Assembly (NCBI RefSeq): GCF_035555955.1
Contig: NZ_DATMGA010000066.1
Coordinates: 62,001-126,000, forward strand
Source of the DNA: Eoetvoesia sp035555955
GTDB taxonomy: Bacteria; Pseudomonadota; Gammaproteobacteria; Burkholderiales; Burkholderiaceae_B
DNA length: 64,000 nt
Reading direction: 5' to 3'
The notes under the pieces are model-generated. The model was not told the DNA's origin and ran no database searches. It worked only from the letters and a program-made list of their open reading frames with translations. This document shows, piece by piece, positions 49,872 through 59,503 of this stretch (its first letter is position 1; each line of letters begins with the position of its first letter). Position numbers and translations under genes: made by a program.

Positions 49872-51239
49872 CTAGCCGACCTGGATTTCGGTTTCCGCAT
49901 AGCGGATGCGGCTGCGCGTTTGCGTGGCCAGGCTGTATATCAGGGTCAGCGGGCCGAGCCGGCCGGCGAACATGAGGACCACCAGCAGTATGCGGCTTGG
50001 CGTGGAAAGCGACGTGGTCAGTTCCGTGGACGTGCCGGTGGTGCTGATGGCCGTGACCACTTCGAACACGATGTCGATGAACGGCGCTTGTTCGAAGATG
50101 CTCATCAACAGGATGGAAAACAGCGTCAGGCCAAGGGTTATCAACAGCAGGGCCAGGGACTTTTGCACGGTATCGGAAGACACCGAACGATTCATCAGCA
50201 CGACTTCCTGGCGTTGGAAAACATAGGAACGCGCGGCGGCAAGCAGGACGATGAACGTGCCGATCTTGATTCCGCTGGCGGTGCTGAGCGAGCCGCCGCC
50301 GATGAACATGAGCATGATCAGCACCAGTTTGCTGCTGTCGCTGAGCAGATCGACATTGATGCTGCTGAATCCCGCCGTTCGCGCGGCGACGCTTTGCAGC
50401 CAGGCGGCCAGGGCCTGCGCTGATGGCGGCAGTGTGGCCAGGGTGCCTTCGTTCCGGAACTCTAGCGCCCAGATCAGGACGAAGCCGGCCAGGTTCAGGG
50501 CCAGGGTGCCCCAGATTATCAGCTTGGTGTAGGGGCTGAATTTCGACCAGCGCCACGAGCTGTGGACGTCGTTCAGGACGGTGAAGCCGATGCCGCCCAG
50601 GATGATGAGCAGCGTGGTGGCCAATATGGTGACGGGGTCGCTGATATACAGCGACATCTGCGTGGCCTGCAGCGAGAACCCCGCGTTGTTGAACGCCATA
50701 ACGGTATGGAACAGCGCGCGGAACAGGGCTGTGGTGAATGAGGATTCCGGCCACCAGCACAGCAGGAAAATCACGACGCCGATCATCTGGATGCAGGCCG
50801 TGATCTTGAACACGGCAAACGCCGTCTTGTGGATCTTGGACACGCTGGTCTGATTGAAGGCTTCCAGCGCCAGGGCCTGCTGCTTCAGGCTGATCTTCTT
50901 GCCCAGAGTCAGGGCGGCCAGGATGGCGAACGTGACGAATCCCAGCCCTCCTATTTGCACCAGCAGGGCAAGGACGACCTTGCCGAACAGTGTGAACGTG
51001 GGGCCGATGTCCACCAGGCTCAGCCCGGTGACCGTGACGGCGGAGGTGGCGGTGAAGAGAGCATCGAAAACGCCTATGGGGCGATAAGTGGCCACGGGAA
51101 GCGACAGCAGTACGGTGCCCAGCACGATGAGCGCCAGAAACCCCGCCGCCAGAACCAGCGGAGGGCTGGCGTTGAAGCGGCCCGTCTTGCGAAAGCGTTT
51201 GTATGACCGGTAGGGGCGGCCGGGATCCCAGTGGCGCAT
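49872..51239 (-). CDS. ktrB: KtrB/TrkH-type potassium transporter subunit
   Basis: This is the membrane subunit of a Ktr/Trk potassium uptake system, 455 residues with four M1-P-M2 repeats. The filter-like loops appear as TSAVTVTGLSLVD, FNNAGFSLQ, ARTAGFSS and STTGTSTEL, each with the central glycine. The C-terminus ends with the typical FAGRLGPLTL. It follows the regulatory subunit gene by 4 nt. The KtrB assignment over TrkH rests on size and partner. Confidence 0.92.
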   Translation of the reverse strand: MRHWDPGRPYRSYKRFRKTGRFNASPPLVLAAGFLALIVLGTVLLSLPVATYRPIGVFDALFTATSAVTVTGLSLVDIGPTFTLFGKVVLALLVQIGGLGFVTFAILAALTLGKKISLKQQALALEAFNQTSVSKIHKTAFAVFKITACIQMIGVVIFLLCWWPESSFTTALFRALFHTVMAFNNAGFSLQATQMSLYISDPVTILATTLLIILGGIGFTVLNDVHSSWRWSKFSPYTKLIIWGTLALNLAGFVLIWALEFRNEGTLATLPPSAQALAAWLQSVAARTAGFSSINVDLLSDSSKLVLIMLMFIGGGSLSTASGIKIGTFIVLLAAARSYVFQRQEVVLMNRSVSSDTVQKSLALLLITLGLTLFSILLMSIFEQAPFIDIVFEVVTAISTTGTSTELTTSLSTPSRILLVVLMFAGRLGPLTLIYSLATQTRSRIRYAETEIQVG

Positions 51240-51243
51240 GCGG

Positions 51244-51897
51244 CTAGGCCAACTTCGGCGCGAGCGCCTTCAATGCGGCAAGCTGGCCCAGCAGCACCAC
51301 GATGTCCTTGGTGTTCAGGACGAACTCCGGGCCGGGATGAACCGTGATCTCGGATTTGCGCTTGACCAGCAGGACGTGCACTGTGCTTGCCGAGCTTTGC
51401 AGGAAACTGCCGACGGAGACCTCGTGCAGTTGTTCCCCCACGTCGATTTCGACGACGAACTCGCCGTTGCCCATGGAGATGTAGTCGTTGACCATGGGGT
51501 AGCTGAGCAATTGCGCGACCCGGATGCCCATTTCCTCTTCAGGATGGACGATGCGGGTAACGCCCAGTTTGCTCAGTATGAGGTGCTGAGAATGCGAGGT
51601 GGCCTTGACCCAGATGTTCTTGACCCCCAAGCCCTTCAGGTGGACCACGCACAGCAGGCTGGCCTGCAGGTCCGAACCAATGGCGACCAGCACGACGTCG
51701 TAATTGCCGAGGTCCAGCTCTTCCAGGGCATGCTTATCGGTGACGTCGGCAATGACCGCATGGGTCAGTTCGTCGACGTATTTGTCGACGGTCTTGCCGT
51801 CGGTATCGACGCCAAGCACGGAGTGTCCCAGTTTCATGAGCTCGAGCGAAGCGGCCGAGCCGAACCTCCCTAGACCGATAACGGCGAATTGTCCCAT
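51244..51897 (-). CDS. ktrA: KtrA potassium uptake regulatory subunit (RCK domain)
   Basis: The 217-residue protein has an N-terminal RCK/Rossmann domain (MGQFAVIGLGRFGSAASLEL, GLGRFG nucleotide motif) that binds ATP/ADP or NAD, and a C-terminal RCK_C domain (EIDVGEQLHEVSVGSFLQSS). It gates KtrB. It is the first gene of the ktrAB pair and divergent from the old yellow enzyme gene. Confidence 0.94.
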   Translation of the reverse strand: MGQFAVIGLGRFGSAASLELMKLGHSVLGVDTDGKTVDKYVDELTHAVIADVTDKHALEELDLGNYDVVLVAIGSDLQASLLCVVHLKGLGVKNIWVKATSHSQHLILSKLGVTRIVHPEEEMGIRVAQLLSYPMVNDYISMGNGEFVVEIDVGEQLHEVSVGSFLQSSASTVHVLLVKRKSEITVHPGPEFVLNTKDIVVLLGQLAALKALAPKLA

Positions 51898-52103
51898 TGG
51901 GCGTCCTTGTTCCCTGTCGTTTGTTGTTCTGATATACGTTTTTTAGCATGAAGGCCGTGCATGAAACCATACCGCCAGCCCCGCCACGTCGTGTAATCCA
52001 GACGGATCGGCAAATAATTCCTAGAATTGTGCATATATTCGCCGCAGATGTGTTAATTTTAGAAATACTAGGGTAAACCTTAATATAGAGGTGGCTTTTT
52101 CAC

Positions 52104-53180
52104 ATGGTGAACTTGTTTGAACCGGTCAAGTTGGGCGCGGTGCAGCTGAAAAATCGCATTGTCATGGCCCCGCTGACACGCACCCGGGCGTATCCGGGGC
52201 GCATCCCCAATGAGTTGATGCGCAAGTACTATTGCCAGCGCGCCGACGCCGGACTCATTATTTCAGAAGCGACATCCATCTCTCCGCAAGGCGTAGGCTA
52301 TCCCAACACGCCCGGAATCTGGTGCAAGGCCCAGATCGAAGGCTGGAAGAAAATCACCGATACGGTTCACGCCAAAGGCGGCAAAATATTCCTGCAGCTG
52401 TGGCATGTGGGCCGCGTTTCCGACCCCGAATACCTGAACGGCGGCATTCCTGTCGCGCCCAGCGCCATCCCCTGCGGCGGCCACGTCAGCCTGATCCGGC
52501 CTGTGCGCAACTTCGTCACGCCGCGGGCCCTGCACACCGAGGAAATCCCCGGCATTGTGGCCGATTACGCGCAGGCGGCGCGCAATGCCCAGGAGGCAGG
52601 CTTCGACGGTGTCGAGGTGCATGGCGCCAATGGGTATCTGCTGGACCAGTTCCTGCATGACGGCTCGAACAAACGCACCGACAAGTACGGCGGTTCGGTC
52701 GAGAACCGGGCGCGCCTCTTGCTGGAGGTCGTGGACGCCTGCATTGGCATATGGTGCGCCCACCGGGTAGGCGTGCATTTGTCGCCGCGCGGCGGGACCC
52801 ATTCCATGTCGGATTCGAATCCGTCGCTTATTTTCAATTACGTGGCCGAGCAACTGGGCCAGCGCAAGATCGCGTTCATCTTCACCCGCGAGTCCCTTGG
52901 CGAAGACAGCCAGATGGCGGAATTGAAAAAGCGCTTCGGCGGCCCTCTCATCGCCAACGAAGGCTATGATTTGGCCGGCGCGGAGCGTATATTAAGCCAG
53001 GGGCACGCCGATGCGGTGGCATTCGGCAGGGCGTTCATCGCCAACCCCGACCTCGTGACGCGCCTGCGCACCGGCGCGGTTCTGAACGAACCCGATTCCA
53101 GCACGTTCTACGGGGACGGGGCCAAGGGATATACCGATTACCCGACGCTGGCGGCGGGCCAGCCCGAGGTAACCACGTAA
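52104..53180 (+). CDS. Old yellow enzyme family alkene reductase (NemA type)
   Basis: FMN-dependent NADPH oxidoreductases of this family reduce activated C=C bonds, N-ethylmaleimide and nitro-esters. The 358 residues hold the substrate-binding HGANGYLLDQFLHDGSNKRT with the His-Asn-Tyr trio, the phosphate site FGRAFIANPDLVTRLR and the start VNLFEPVKLGAVQLKNRIVM. In the segment usually reading GADRVG-x-RLSP it has CAHRVGVHLSP, so one loop near the FMN is altered. It appears to be a single gene, with no NemR-type repressor beside it. Confidence 0.92.
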   Translation: MVNLFEPVKLGAVQLKNRIVMAPLTRTRAYPGRIPNELMRKYYCQRADAGLIISEATSISPQGVGYPNTPGIWCKAQIEGWKKITDTVHAKGGKIFLQLWHVGRVSDPEYLNGGIPVAPSAIPCGGHVSLIRPVRNFVTPRALHTEEIPGIVADYAQAARNAQEAGFDGVEVHGANGYLLDQFLHDGSNKRTDKYGGSVENRARLLLEVVDACIGIWCAHRVGVHLSPRGGTHSMSDSNPSLIFNYVAEQLGQRKIAFIFTRESLGEDSQMAELKKRFGGPLIANEGYDLAGAERILSQGHADAVAFGRAFIANPDLVTRLRTGAVLNEPDSSTFYGDGAKGYTDYPTLAAGQPEVTT

Positions 53181-53207
53181 CCGATGCTTCGGCAAGGGGG
53201 CCGGCCA

Positions 53208-53630
53208 ATGAGAAGTCCACGCGTAAATTGGCGAAATCTGGCCGCAATGGGCGGCCTGTCCGTAATCCTGGCCGGCTGCGCGCTGGGCATCCAGCCCGGC
53301 GACAAGTCGCCCAGTGTTTCGTACACCGTGCCGCGCAATTATCAGACCGTATACCTGCGGGCCCAGAACCAGGCCACGGAGTGCCTGCGCGGGAAAAGCG
53401 AATACGACGTGGTGGGCAAGGTCGATCCGGCCATGCAAAGCGGTTCGGTCGAGGTTCGCGAACCCCTGAGCGGGGCCGTCGTGGCCCGCACGACGCTCAA
53501 GGCCGTCGATGCCCAGCATACGCAGGTCACGCATACCGTCTGGGGGCACGAGCTCTGGGATGCAAGGGCCTTGGCGGCCATGCGCGAATCTATCCTGATG
53601 GACAGCTCGGTCTGCACCGTCTACAAATAA
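53208..53630 (+). CDS. Putative lipoprotein of unknown function
   Basis: The start at ATG 53208 has AAGGGGG about 8 nt upstream; ATG 53184 is a weaker alternative. The product has 140 residues. A signal peptide (LAAMGGLSVILAGCALG) with lipobox LAGC predicts outer-membrane attachment. The mature part is beta-rich with two cysteines (TECLRG and SSVCTVYK) that could pair. No family was recognised. It follows the old yellow enzyme closely (27 nt) and ends in a terminator. Confidence 0.85.
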   Translation: MRSPRVNWRNLAAMGGLSVILAGCALGIQPGDKSPSVSYTVPRNYQTVYLRAQNQATECLRGKSEYDVVGKVDPAMQSGSVEVREPLSGAVVARTTLKAVDAQHTQVTHTVWGHELWDARALAAMRESILMDSSVCTVYK

Positions 53631-53648
53631 TAATCGCTTGTACGAATA

Positions 53649-53691
53649 GCCGATTGCGCGCCGCAGGCGGCGGGGGCGTCAATCGGCTTTT
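53649..53691 (+). terminator. Terminator after the lipoprotein gene
   Basis: GCCGATTG (53649-53656) pairs with CAATCGGC (53680-53687), enclosing a further GCCGC-AGG-CGGC stem, followed by TTTT. It overlaps the end of the convergent thioesterase gene. Confidence 0.85.
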
Positions 53692-54116
53692 GGCTGTCTG
53701 GGCCTGACTATCTTGAAGGTGGCGACGGCCGTGGCAAGCAGTTCGCCCCGCTCGTCCAGGGCGCGGCCCTCGCAAAAGGCCAGGCTGCGGCCCAGGCGCA
53801 GGCATTTCGTTTCGAAGACCACGGTTCCGTTCGCGGGCGCGATGAAATGGGTCGTCATGTCGATGGTCGCCATGCCGGCCGATGGGTCGTGAGCCCTGGC
53901 CGCGGCGCTAAGCGTGAAGTCCAGCGCGCTCATGAGCGTTCCGCCATGGATTTCGCCCCGGCTATTGCTGATTTCCTTGCGGTAAGGCAGGCGGGTGCGG
54001 GTAAGCTCGGGCGAGAACAGCTCGGGGATCAGCCCGATATAGCTCATGAATGGAATATCGATGCCGAAATATCCGTTGGCGATTTGGGCGGAGGACGGTG
54101 GCGTATTGTCGGGCAT
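53679..54116 (-). CDS. PaaI-family hotdog-fold thioesterase
   Basis: PaaI-type thioesterases hydrolyse acyl- or aryl-CoA. The protein (145 residues) shows the conserved active-site segment GEIHGGTLMSALDFTLSAAA, with HGG and the catalytic aspartate, then TIDMTTHFIAPANG and the C-terminal strand ELLATAVATFKIV. The substrate is unknown and no CoA pathway genes are adjacent. Confidence 0.9.
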   Translation of the reverse strand: MPDNTPPSSAQIANGYFGIDIPFMSYIGLIPELFSPELTRTRLPYRKEISNSRGEIHGGTLMSALDFTLSAAARAHDPSAGMATIDMTTHFIAPANGTVVFETKCLRLGRSLAFCEGRALDERGELLATAVATFKIVRPRQPKAD

Positions 54117-54120
54117 TGGC

Positions 54121-54143
54121 AGGGCCTGTTGACAGGCCTTAGG
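54121..54143. repeat. Dispersed palindrome, copy between yqeY and the thioesterase gene
   Basis: AGGGCCTGTTGACAGGCCTT then AGG is the most symmetric copy of the CTAGGGCCTGT..ACAGGCCCTAG family in the window. It covers the yqeY stop codon (54139). Confidence 0.7.
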
Positions 54144-54597
54144 CCAGCCGGGCTTTGACCTGGGCCGATACGGCCGCCATGTCGGCGCGGCCGGCCAGGG
54201 CCGCCTTGAGCAGGCCCATGACCTTGCCCATGGCCGGCGCCCCGGTTACGCCCTGCGCCGTGACCTCGGCAATGGCTGCCTGGATGGCGGCGTCGATTTC
54301 CTGGGCGTCGGCTTGCTGAGGCAGGAACTCCTGCAGAACCAGCAATTCGTTCTGCTCTTGCTGGGCGGTTTCGGTCCGGCCGGCTTGTTCGAAGGCGGCA
54401 ATCGATTCACGGCGTTGCTTGACCTGCTTTTCAACAATGGCGACGATCTCGGCGTCGTCCAGATCGCGGCGCTCGTCGACCTCTTTTTGCTTGATGGCGG
54501 CCTGGAGAAAGCGCAGGGTGCCCAGCCGGGCGCTATCCTTGGCCCGCATGGCGGTTTTGACTGCATCGGCAAGCCGGGGCTTGAGCGAGTTGCTCAT
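54139..54597 (-). CDS. GatB/YqeY domain protein
   Basis: The start was set at MSNSLKPRLADAVKTAMRAK, with AGGA upstream, giving 152 residues. YqeY proteins resemble the tRNA-binding tail domain of GatB. Typical segments are LGTLRFLQAAIKQKEVDERR, DAEIVAIVEKQVKQRRESIA and GVTGAPAMGKVMGLLKAALA. The role is not established in bacteria. The rpsU gene often found upstream is not present. Confidence 0.92.
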   Translation of the reverse strand: MSNSLKPRLADAVKTAMRAKDSARLGTLRFLQAAIKQKEVDERRDLDDAEIVAIVEKQVKQRRESIAAFEQAGRTETAQQEQNELLVLQEFLPQQADAQEIDAAIQAAIAEVTAQGVTGAPAMGKVMGLLKAALAGRADMAAVSAQVKARLA

Positions 54598-54754
54598 GAT
54601 GGATTCCTGAATAAATGGATGGCGCGGCAAGCTGCCGCGCGGGAAGGATCGCGTTATTTTAGCGCACCCGCTCCGCCGGCCCGGGGCGGGTGCAGAAAGA
54701 AGAAAGCAAGGGAAAGAGGCCAGGAAACCGGCGTGCGGCGTGGCGCCGGGCGGT

Positions 54755-57700
54755 TCAATGGAAATTCCGGCTGCGGGTTGGCAGGCCCTCCAGCATGGGT
54801 GTCAAGTCGACCAGGCGGCTTGCCACCAGGTGGCAGACGTTGTTCTGGCGCTGCCAGACTCCGTACACACCCAGAAGCTGGCTTTGCCGCAGCTCCCGGC
54901 GCTGGCGTTCGGCAAGCTCGGGGCGGACGATGACATTGACCAGGCCGGTTTCGTCTTCGAGACTGACGAACACGACGCCTTTTGCCGTTTGCGGCCGCTG
55001 GCGCGTGGTCACGATGCCGCAGGCCCTGGCCAGTCGCTGGTGAGGGTAGTCACTGTGCAGAATGCTGGCGCAGACGAAGCGGCGCACTTGCAGTTCTGCC
55101 CGCAGCAATGCCAGCGGATGGCGCCGCAGCGTCAGTCCCATGGCCTGATAGTCCGCCCTGATTTGTCCTTGCTCCGAAGGCGCCTGCAGCCTGGGCTGGA
55201 CGACATCGGAGATGGCGGCCTCGCGCAGCAGCCCCTTGAGCGGCATGTTGGCGGCCTGCCAAAGAGCCTGGCGGCGGTGGCCGCTTAGCGCCTGCAAGGC
55301 ATTGGCGCTGGCCAGCGCGTCCATATCGTGCCGGCTCAGCGAAGCCCGCAAGGCCAGGTCGTGCGGGCTGGCGAATGGCCGGGCATGGCGGGCGGCTTCG
55401 ATGCGCAAGGCGGCTTCCTGCGACAGGCCGCCTATAAGCTGCAGGCCCAGGCGCACAGCCGGATGAGCGGGATTCGCGCAGGAGCCGTCCCGCTGAACAG
55501 CGGCTTCGGCCGGTGTTTCAGGCAGGGGTTCGAGGGATGTCTCCCAGCCGCTGACTGTAATGTCGGCGGGCAGGACAATGACGCCGTGGCGGCGCGCGTC
55601 CTGCACCAATTGACTGGCAGCGTAAAACCCCATGGGCTGGGAATTGAGCAGGGCGGCCAGGAAGGCCTGCGGCTCGTGGCGCTTGAACCAGGCGCTGAAA
55701 TACGCCAGTTGGGCAAAGCTGGCCGAGTGGCTTTCCGGAAAGCCGTATTCGCCAAAACCTTCCAGTTGCCGGTAGATGGCCTGGATGAAGTCGTCGGGGT
55801 AGTTGCCGGCTCGCATGCCGGCGATGAGCTTGGGGCGCAAGGTGTCGACGGTGCCCTTGCGCTTCCAGGCCGCCATGGAGCGGCGCAGCTCGTCGGCTTC
55901 GCCGGGGCTGAATCCCGCGGCGATGATGGCGATCTGCATGACCTGTTCCTGAAAGATGGGAATTCCCAGGGTTCTTTCCAGAACCTGCTTGATCTCTGCC
56001 GACGGGTAGTCTATTAGCTCCGGCCTCTGGCGGCGGCGCAGGTAGGGATGCACCATGTCGCCGTGGATGGGGCCGGGCCTGACGATGGCGATCTGGATGA
56101 CGAGGTCGTAAAAGGATTGCGGCCGCAAACGCGGCAGCATGCTCATTTGCGCGCGCGATTCAATCTGGAATACGCCCATGGTGTCGGCCCGGCGGATCAT
56201 CTCGAACGTGGCCTCGTCGTTTTCGGGGATGTCCTGCAAGACGAAGGGACGCATTCGGCGCATGCCGGCCATGTCCAGCATGCGGTGCAAGGCCGAAAGC
56301 ATGCCCAGGGCCAGCACATCTACCTTCATCAGGCCCATGGCGTCCAGGTCATCCTTGTCCCATTGCACCACGCTGCGTTCGGGCATGGCGGCGTTTTCAA
56401 TGGGAACCAGGCGGGACAGCGTGCCGCGTGCGATGACGAATCCGCCCGGGTGCTGGGACAGGTGGCGGGGGAAACCCATAAGGGTTTGAGCCAGCGCGGC
56501 CCAGGCCTGGGCGATGCGGCTATCGGGGTCCAGGCCCTGTGCGGCCATTTTTTCCAGGAAGGGCTGCCGCCTGTCCCATTGGTGGAAGGCGTCGGTGACA
56601 CGAGCGATGAGTTCGGGATCCAGCCCCAGCGCCTTGCCGGTGTCGCGCAGCGCGCTGCGTATGCGGTAGGTGACGACGACGGCGGTCAAGGCGGCGCGCT
56701 GCCGGCCGTATTTGCGATAGATGTACTGGATGACTTCTTCGCGCCGTTGATGTTCGAAATCGACGTCGATGTCGGGCGGTTCGTTTCTTTCAGTGCTGAT
56801 GAAGCGCGCGAATAGCGAATTGCCGTTCTCGGGGTTGACTTCGGTAATGCCCAGGCAATAGCACACGGCGGAATTCGCCGCCGAGCCCCGGCCCTGGCAC
56901 AGAATTCCTTGCCGCCAGGCGAATCGCACGATGTCGTAGACAGTGAGGAAGTACGGCTCGTAGCCCAGGCCCGCGATGATGCCAAGTTCGGATTCGAGCT
57001 GGGCCTTTACCTGAGAGGGAACGCCCCGCGGATAGCGCCTTCGTGCCCCTTCCAGGGTTTCCTGGCGCAAATAGGCCGTGGCGGTCAGGCCGACGGGCAC
57101 GATCTCGGTGGGATATTGATACGCGATTTCGTCCAGGTTGAAGCGGCATAGCTGGCTGATGCGCAGTGTTTCCTGAAGCATGTGCGCGGGGTGGATCTGC
57201 ATGAGCCGGGTCCGGCTGCGCAGATGGTGCTCGGCATTGCCGTTGAGTGCGTAGCCGCATTGCTGCACGGTTTCATGGCGCCGGATGGCAGTCAGGACGT
57301 CATGCAGCGGCTGGCGCGAACGCGTATGCATTTGCACCTGGCCCACCGCCGCCGCCGGCAGCCCCCGTGCCTGCGCCGCATGGGCCAACGTTGCCGCATG
57401 CAAGGCATCATCGTGGCGATAGTGCTGGGCGCAGCCCACCCAAAGCCGGCCTGGAAACACGGGCGCCAGCAAGTCCATCTGGCGCAGCATCTCTTCCGGG
57501 CCAAGGCCATACCCGGGGATGTAGATGACCAGGCAGTCGGGCAGGCCGCCCAGATGCCGGTATCCGGGATCGGGCTGCAGGATGTCCCGGATGCCAAGCG
57601 AATACCGGCTTTTCCGATTGGATCGGACGCGGGCCATGGTAATGAACTCGGCCAGGTTTCCGTATCCTTCGGCATTGCGGGCCAACGCAATGATCTGCAT

Positions 57701-57991
57701 GGGGGCCTCGGCCTGGCAATCCAGGAAGAAGCGGCTGCCGGCGATGAGCTTGAAGTCGGGAAACCCTGCGTCGTGCAGTTTTTTCGTGGCGACGTGCGCG
57801 CGCACGATGCCGGCCAAAGAGCAATCGTCGGCCAGGGCCAGGGCGCTGTAGCCCAGCTCGGCCGCCCGCTGCACCAGTTCGCCGGGATGCGATGCGCCCG
57901 CCAGGAACGAGAAGTTCGACACGCAATCGAGCTCGGCATAGCCGGCCAGAACAGAGCTTGGGACGGATGAGTTCATGAGCAGGAAATGCAA
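54755..57991 (-). CDS. dnaE2: Error-prone DNA polymerase DnaE2 (ImuC)
   Basis: DnaE2 is the C-family polymerase of the SOS mutasome and carries out lesion bypass with ImuA and ImuB. Its 1078 residues include the PHP domain near the start (YAELDCVSNFSFLAGASHP), the palm with RGSAANSAVCYCLG and PPDIDVDFEHQRREEVIQY holding catalytic aspartates, the helix-hairpin-helix region and a C-terminal OB domain (TAKGVVFVSLEDETG). The start could be either ATG 57991 or ATG 57976. It is 15 nt after imuB, the last gene of imuA-imuB-dnaE2. Confidence 0.96.
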   Translation of the reverse strand: MHFLLMNSSVPSSVLAGYAELDCVSNFSFLAGASHPGELVQRAAELGYSALALADDCSLAGIVRAHVATKKLHDAGFPDFKLIAGSRFFLDCQAEAPMQIIALARNAEGYGNLAEFITMARVRSNRKSRYSLGIRDILQPDPGYRHLGGLPDCLVIYIPGYGLGPEEMLRQMDLLAPVFPGRLWVGCAQHYRHDDALHAATLAHAAQARGLPAAAVGQVQMHTRSRQPLHDVLTAIRRHETVQQCGYALNGNAEHHLRSRTRLMQIHPAHMLQETLRISQLCRFNLDEIAYQYPTEIVPVGLTATAYLRQETLEGARRRYPRGVPSQVKAQLESELGIIAGLGYEPYFLTVYDIVRFAWRQGILCQGRGSAANSAVCYCLGITEVNPENGNSLFARFISTERNEPPDIDVDFEHQRREEVIQYIYRKYGRQRAALTAVVVTYRIRSALRDTGKALGLDPELIARVTDAFHQWDRRQPFLEKMAAQGLDPDSRIAQAWAALAQTLMGFPRHLSQHPGGFVIARGTLSRLVPIENAAMPERSVVQWDKDDLDAMGLMKVDVLALGMLSALHRMLDMAGMRRMRPFVLQDIPENDEATFEMIRRADTMGVFQIESRAQMSMLPRLRPQSFYDLVIQIAIVRPGPIHGDMVHPYLRRRQRPELIDYPSAEIKQVLERTLGIPIFQEQVMQIAIIAAGFSPGEADELRRSMAAWKRKGTVDTLRPKLIAGMRAGNYPDDFIQAIYRQLEGFGEYGFPESHSASFAQLAYFSAWFKRHEPQAFLAALLNSQPMGFYAASQLVQDARRHGVIVLPADITVSGWETSLEPLPETPAEAAVQRDGSCANPAHPAVRLGLQLIGGLSQEAALRIEAARHARPFASPHDLALRASLSRHDMDALASANALQALSGHRRQALWQAANMPLKGLLREAAISDVVQPRLQAPSEQGQIRADYQAMGLTLRRHPLALLRAELQVRRFVCASILHSDYPHQRLARACGIVTTRQRPQTAKGVVFVSLEDETGLVNVIVRPELAERQRRELRQSQLLGVYGVWQRQNNVCHLVASRLVDLTPMLEGLPTRSRNFH

Positions 57992-58006
57992 GGCCTGGCG
58001 AAAGGC

Positions 58007-59503
58007 CTAGCCGAACAGGCCGTGCAGGAACCAGCCTGCTTCGAGGGATTCGCGCTGGCGATATACCCAGTAGCGCGCCGACTGGGCGTCTTCGGCAATG
58101 AAGTAGTCGCGGCGATCGCCGCCGCCGTCTTCCCACCATCCGCTTTCGATGCGTTCGGGCCCCTTTACGAGCCGCAGGATCATACCCTTGTAGACAGGCC
58201 TGTTGCGCAGGGTTTCCAGGGGATAGGGTTGGGGCAGCAGCCAAAAGGGCCGGGCTTGCGGCCCCGGCGGCCCGCAAGGGCTTTGCCCCGGGCCAGGTCG
58301 CTGCAAGCCCGGCGCCGCGGCTTTCCAGGCATTGGCGAGCTCGGGGCGGTGGTCGGCCTCGGGCCGGGGCTCGAGCACTTGAGCGGCCCCGAGCCTTGCC
58401 CGCAGCACGTCGAGCAGGCGCGCTTCGTCTTCCTGCCATTGGGCCGGCTCGGGGAACAGGCCGGCCAGGGGCGCGGGGCGCGGCTGGATGGCGGGAATGG
58501 AAAGCTCCACGGCGACGACATGGGCGGGCAGCACGAACTGCTGCAGTTGCTCGGCCAACACATGCAGAAAATCGCCGGAACGCCAGCCCGCCCGGGACAG
58601 CAGCAAAAGCAGACGGCTGGGCGGGCGGGCGTGACGGCCCTTTTCGTGATGCAGCAGAAAGACCAGGGTGTCGGCGGCGCATTGCCTGGCATCGAGCCAG
58701 GCGCAGAGCTGTTCGATCAGTTTCGTGGCAACAGCCTGGACCGCATGCACATGCTCGAGGTATTCCTGGGGATCGTAGCGCTGTGAAAAAATCTCGGGGG
58801 CCTTGAACCAGGAGCAGGGTTCGACGGTGAATCCGTAGGCGGCGTCCAGTTCGCGAATGATGTCCGGGCTGCAGCGTAGCCGTACGCCCTCGCGAGGCAG
58901 GTTGCGTACGTGTTCCAAAGTATGGCAACCCAGGTTTTCGAGCCAGTCGAGATGGGTCTGGTCGGCAGGCAGCATTCCGGCCGGCAGCGGGTCGAGCCGG
59001 CGGCGCAGGGTTTCGGTTTGCAGGCTGCGCCGCCGCGCGCTTTGATTTTGGCAGGCCAGGATGCGCGCGCCCTGGGCCGTGGGAGCCATGCCCAGATGGT
59101 GCGGCGCTTGATGCCGGCGCAGCAAGGCGCGGACAAGGCGGCACAGATTGCGCGGCCCCTTGAACAACTGCAGGCTGTCGGCGACTTCCAGCAACAGCGT
59201 ATGCCGTGCATGATCGGGGCCCAGGGCGAGATTGGGCGTGTATTGCAGAAGCTCCAGGGCTATTTGCTGCAGGCGTTGTTCTTCGAGCGCGACATTACGG
59301 ACTTGCAGGACGGCGCCGGGCGCCAGCGCCTGGACGGTGCTGCGGCGCATGCCCGGGCGCAGCCCCAGCGCCTGCGCCATGGGTGTGGCGGCATGAACGC
59401 GGCCTTGCTGCAGCACCACCGCCACGGGAGTATCAGTGGGCCACAGCGGGAAAAGCGTGTCGAGGCTGTGTGTGAGCAGATGGATGCCGATCCAGAGGGG
59501 CAT
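58007..59503 (-). CDS. imuB: ImuB, inactive Y-family polymerase of the mutasome
   Basis: ImuB is a catalytically dead Y-family polymerase homologue that bridges the beta clamp, ImuA and DnaE2. The start ATG 59503 (MPLWIGIHLLTHSLDTLFPL) gives 498 residues; the open frame extends upstream through imuA DNA but is not coding there. The metal-binding aspartates of active Pol IV (usually DMDAFFASVE) are absent, as expected. The C-terminus has a Pro/Gln-rich linker and WWEDGGGDRRDYFIAEDAQS, common to ImuB. It overlaps imuA by 71 nt. Confidence 0.93.
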   Translation of the reverse strand: MPLWIGIHLLTHSLDTLFPLWPTDTPVAVVLQQGRVHAATPMAQALGLRPGMRRSTVQALAPGAVLQVRNVALEEQRLQQIALELLQYTPNLALGPDHARHTLLLEVADSLQLFKGPRNLCRLVRALLRRHQAPHHLGMAPTAQGARILACQNQSARRRSLQTETLRRRLDPLPAGMLPADQTHLDWLENLGCHTLEHVRNLPREGVRLRCSPDIIRELDAAYGFTVEPCSWFKAPEIFSQRYDPQEYLEHVHAVQAVATKLIEQLCAWLDARQCAADTLVFLLHHEKGRHARPPSRLLLLLSRAGWRSGDFLHVLAEQLQQFVLPAHVVAVELSIPAIQPRPAPLAGLFPEPAQWQEDEARLLDVLRARLGAAQVLEPRPEADHRPELANAWKAAAPGLQRPGPGQSPCGPPGPQARPFWLLPQPYPLETLRNRPVYKGMILRLVKGPERIESGWWEDGGGDRRDYFIAEDAQSARYWVYRQRESLEAGWFLHGLFG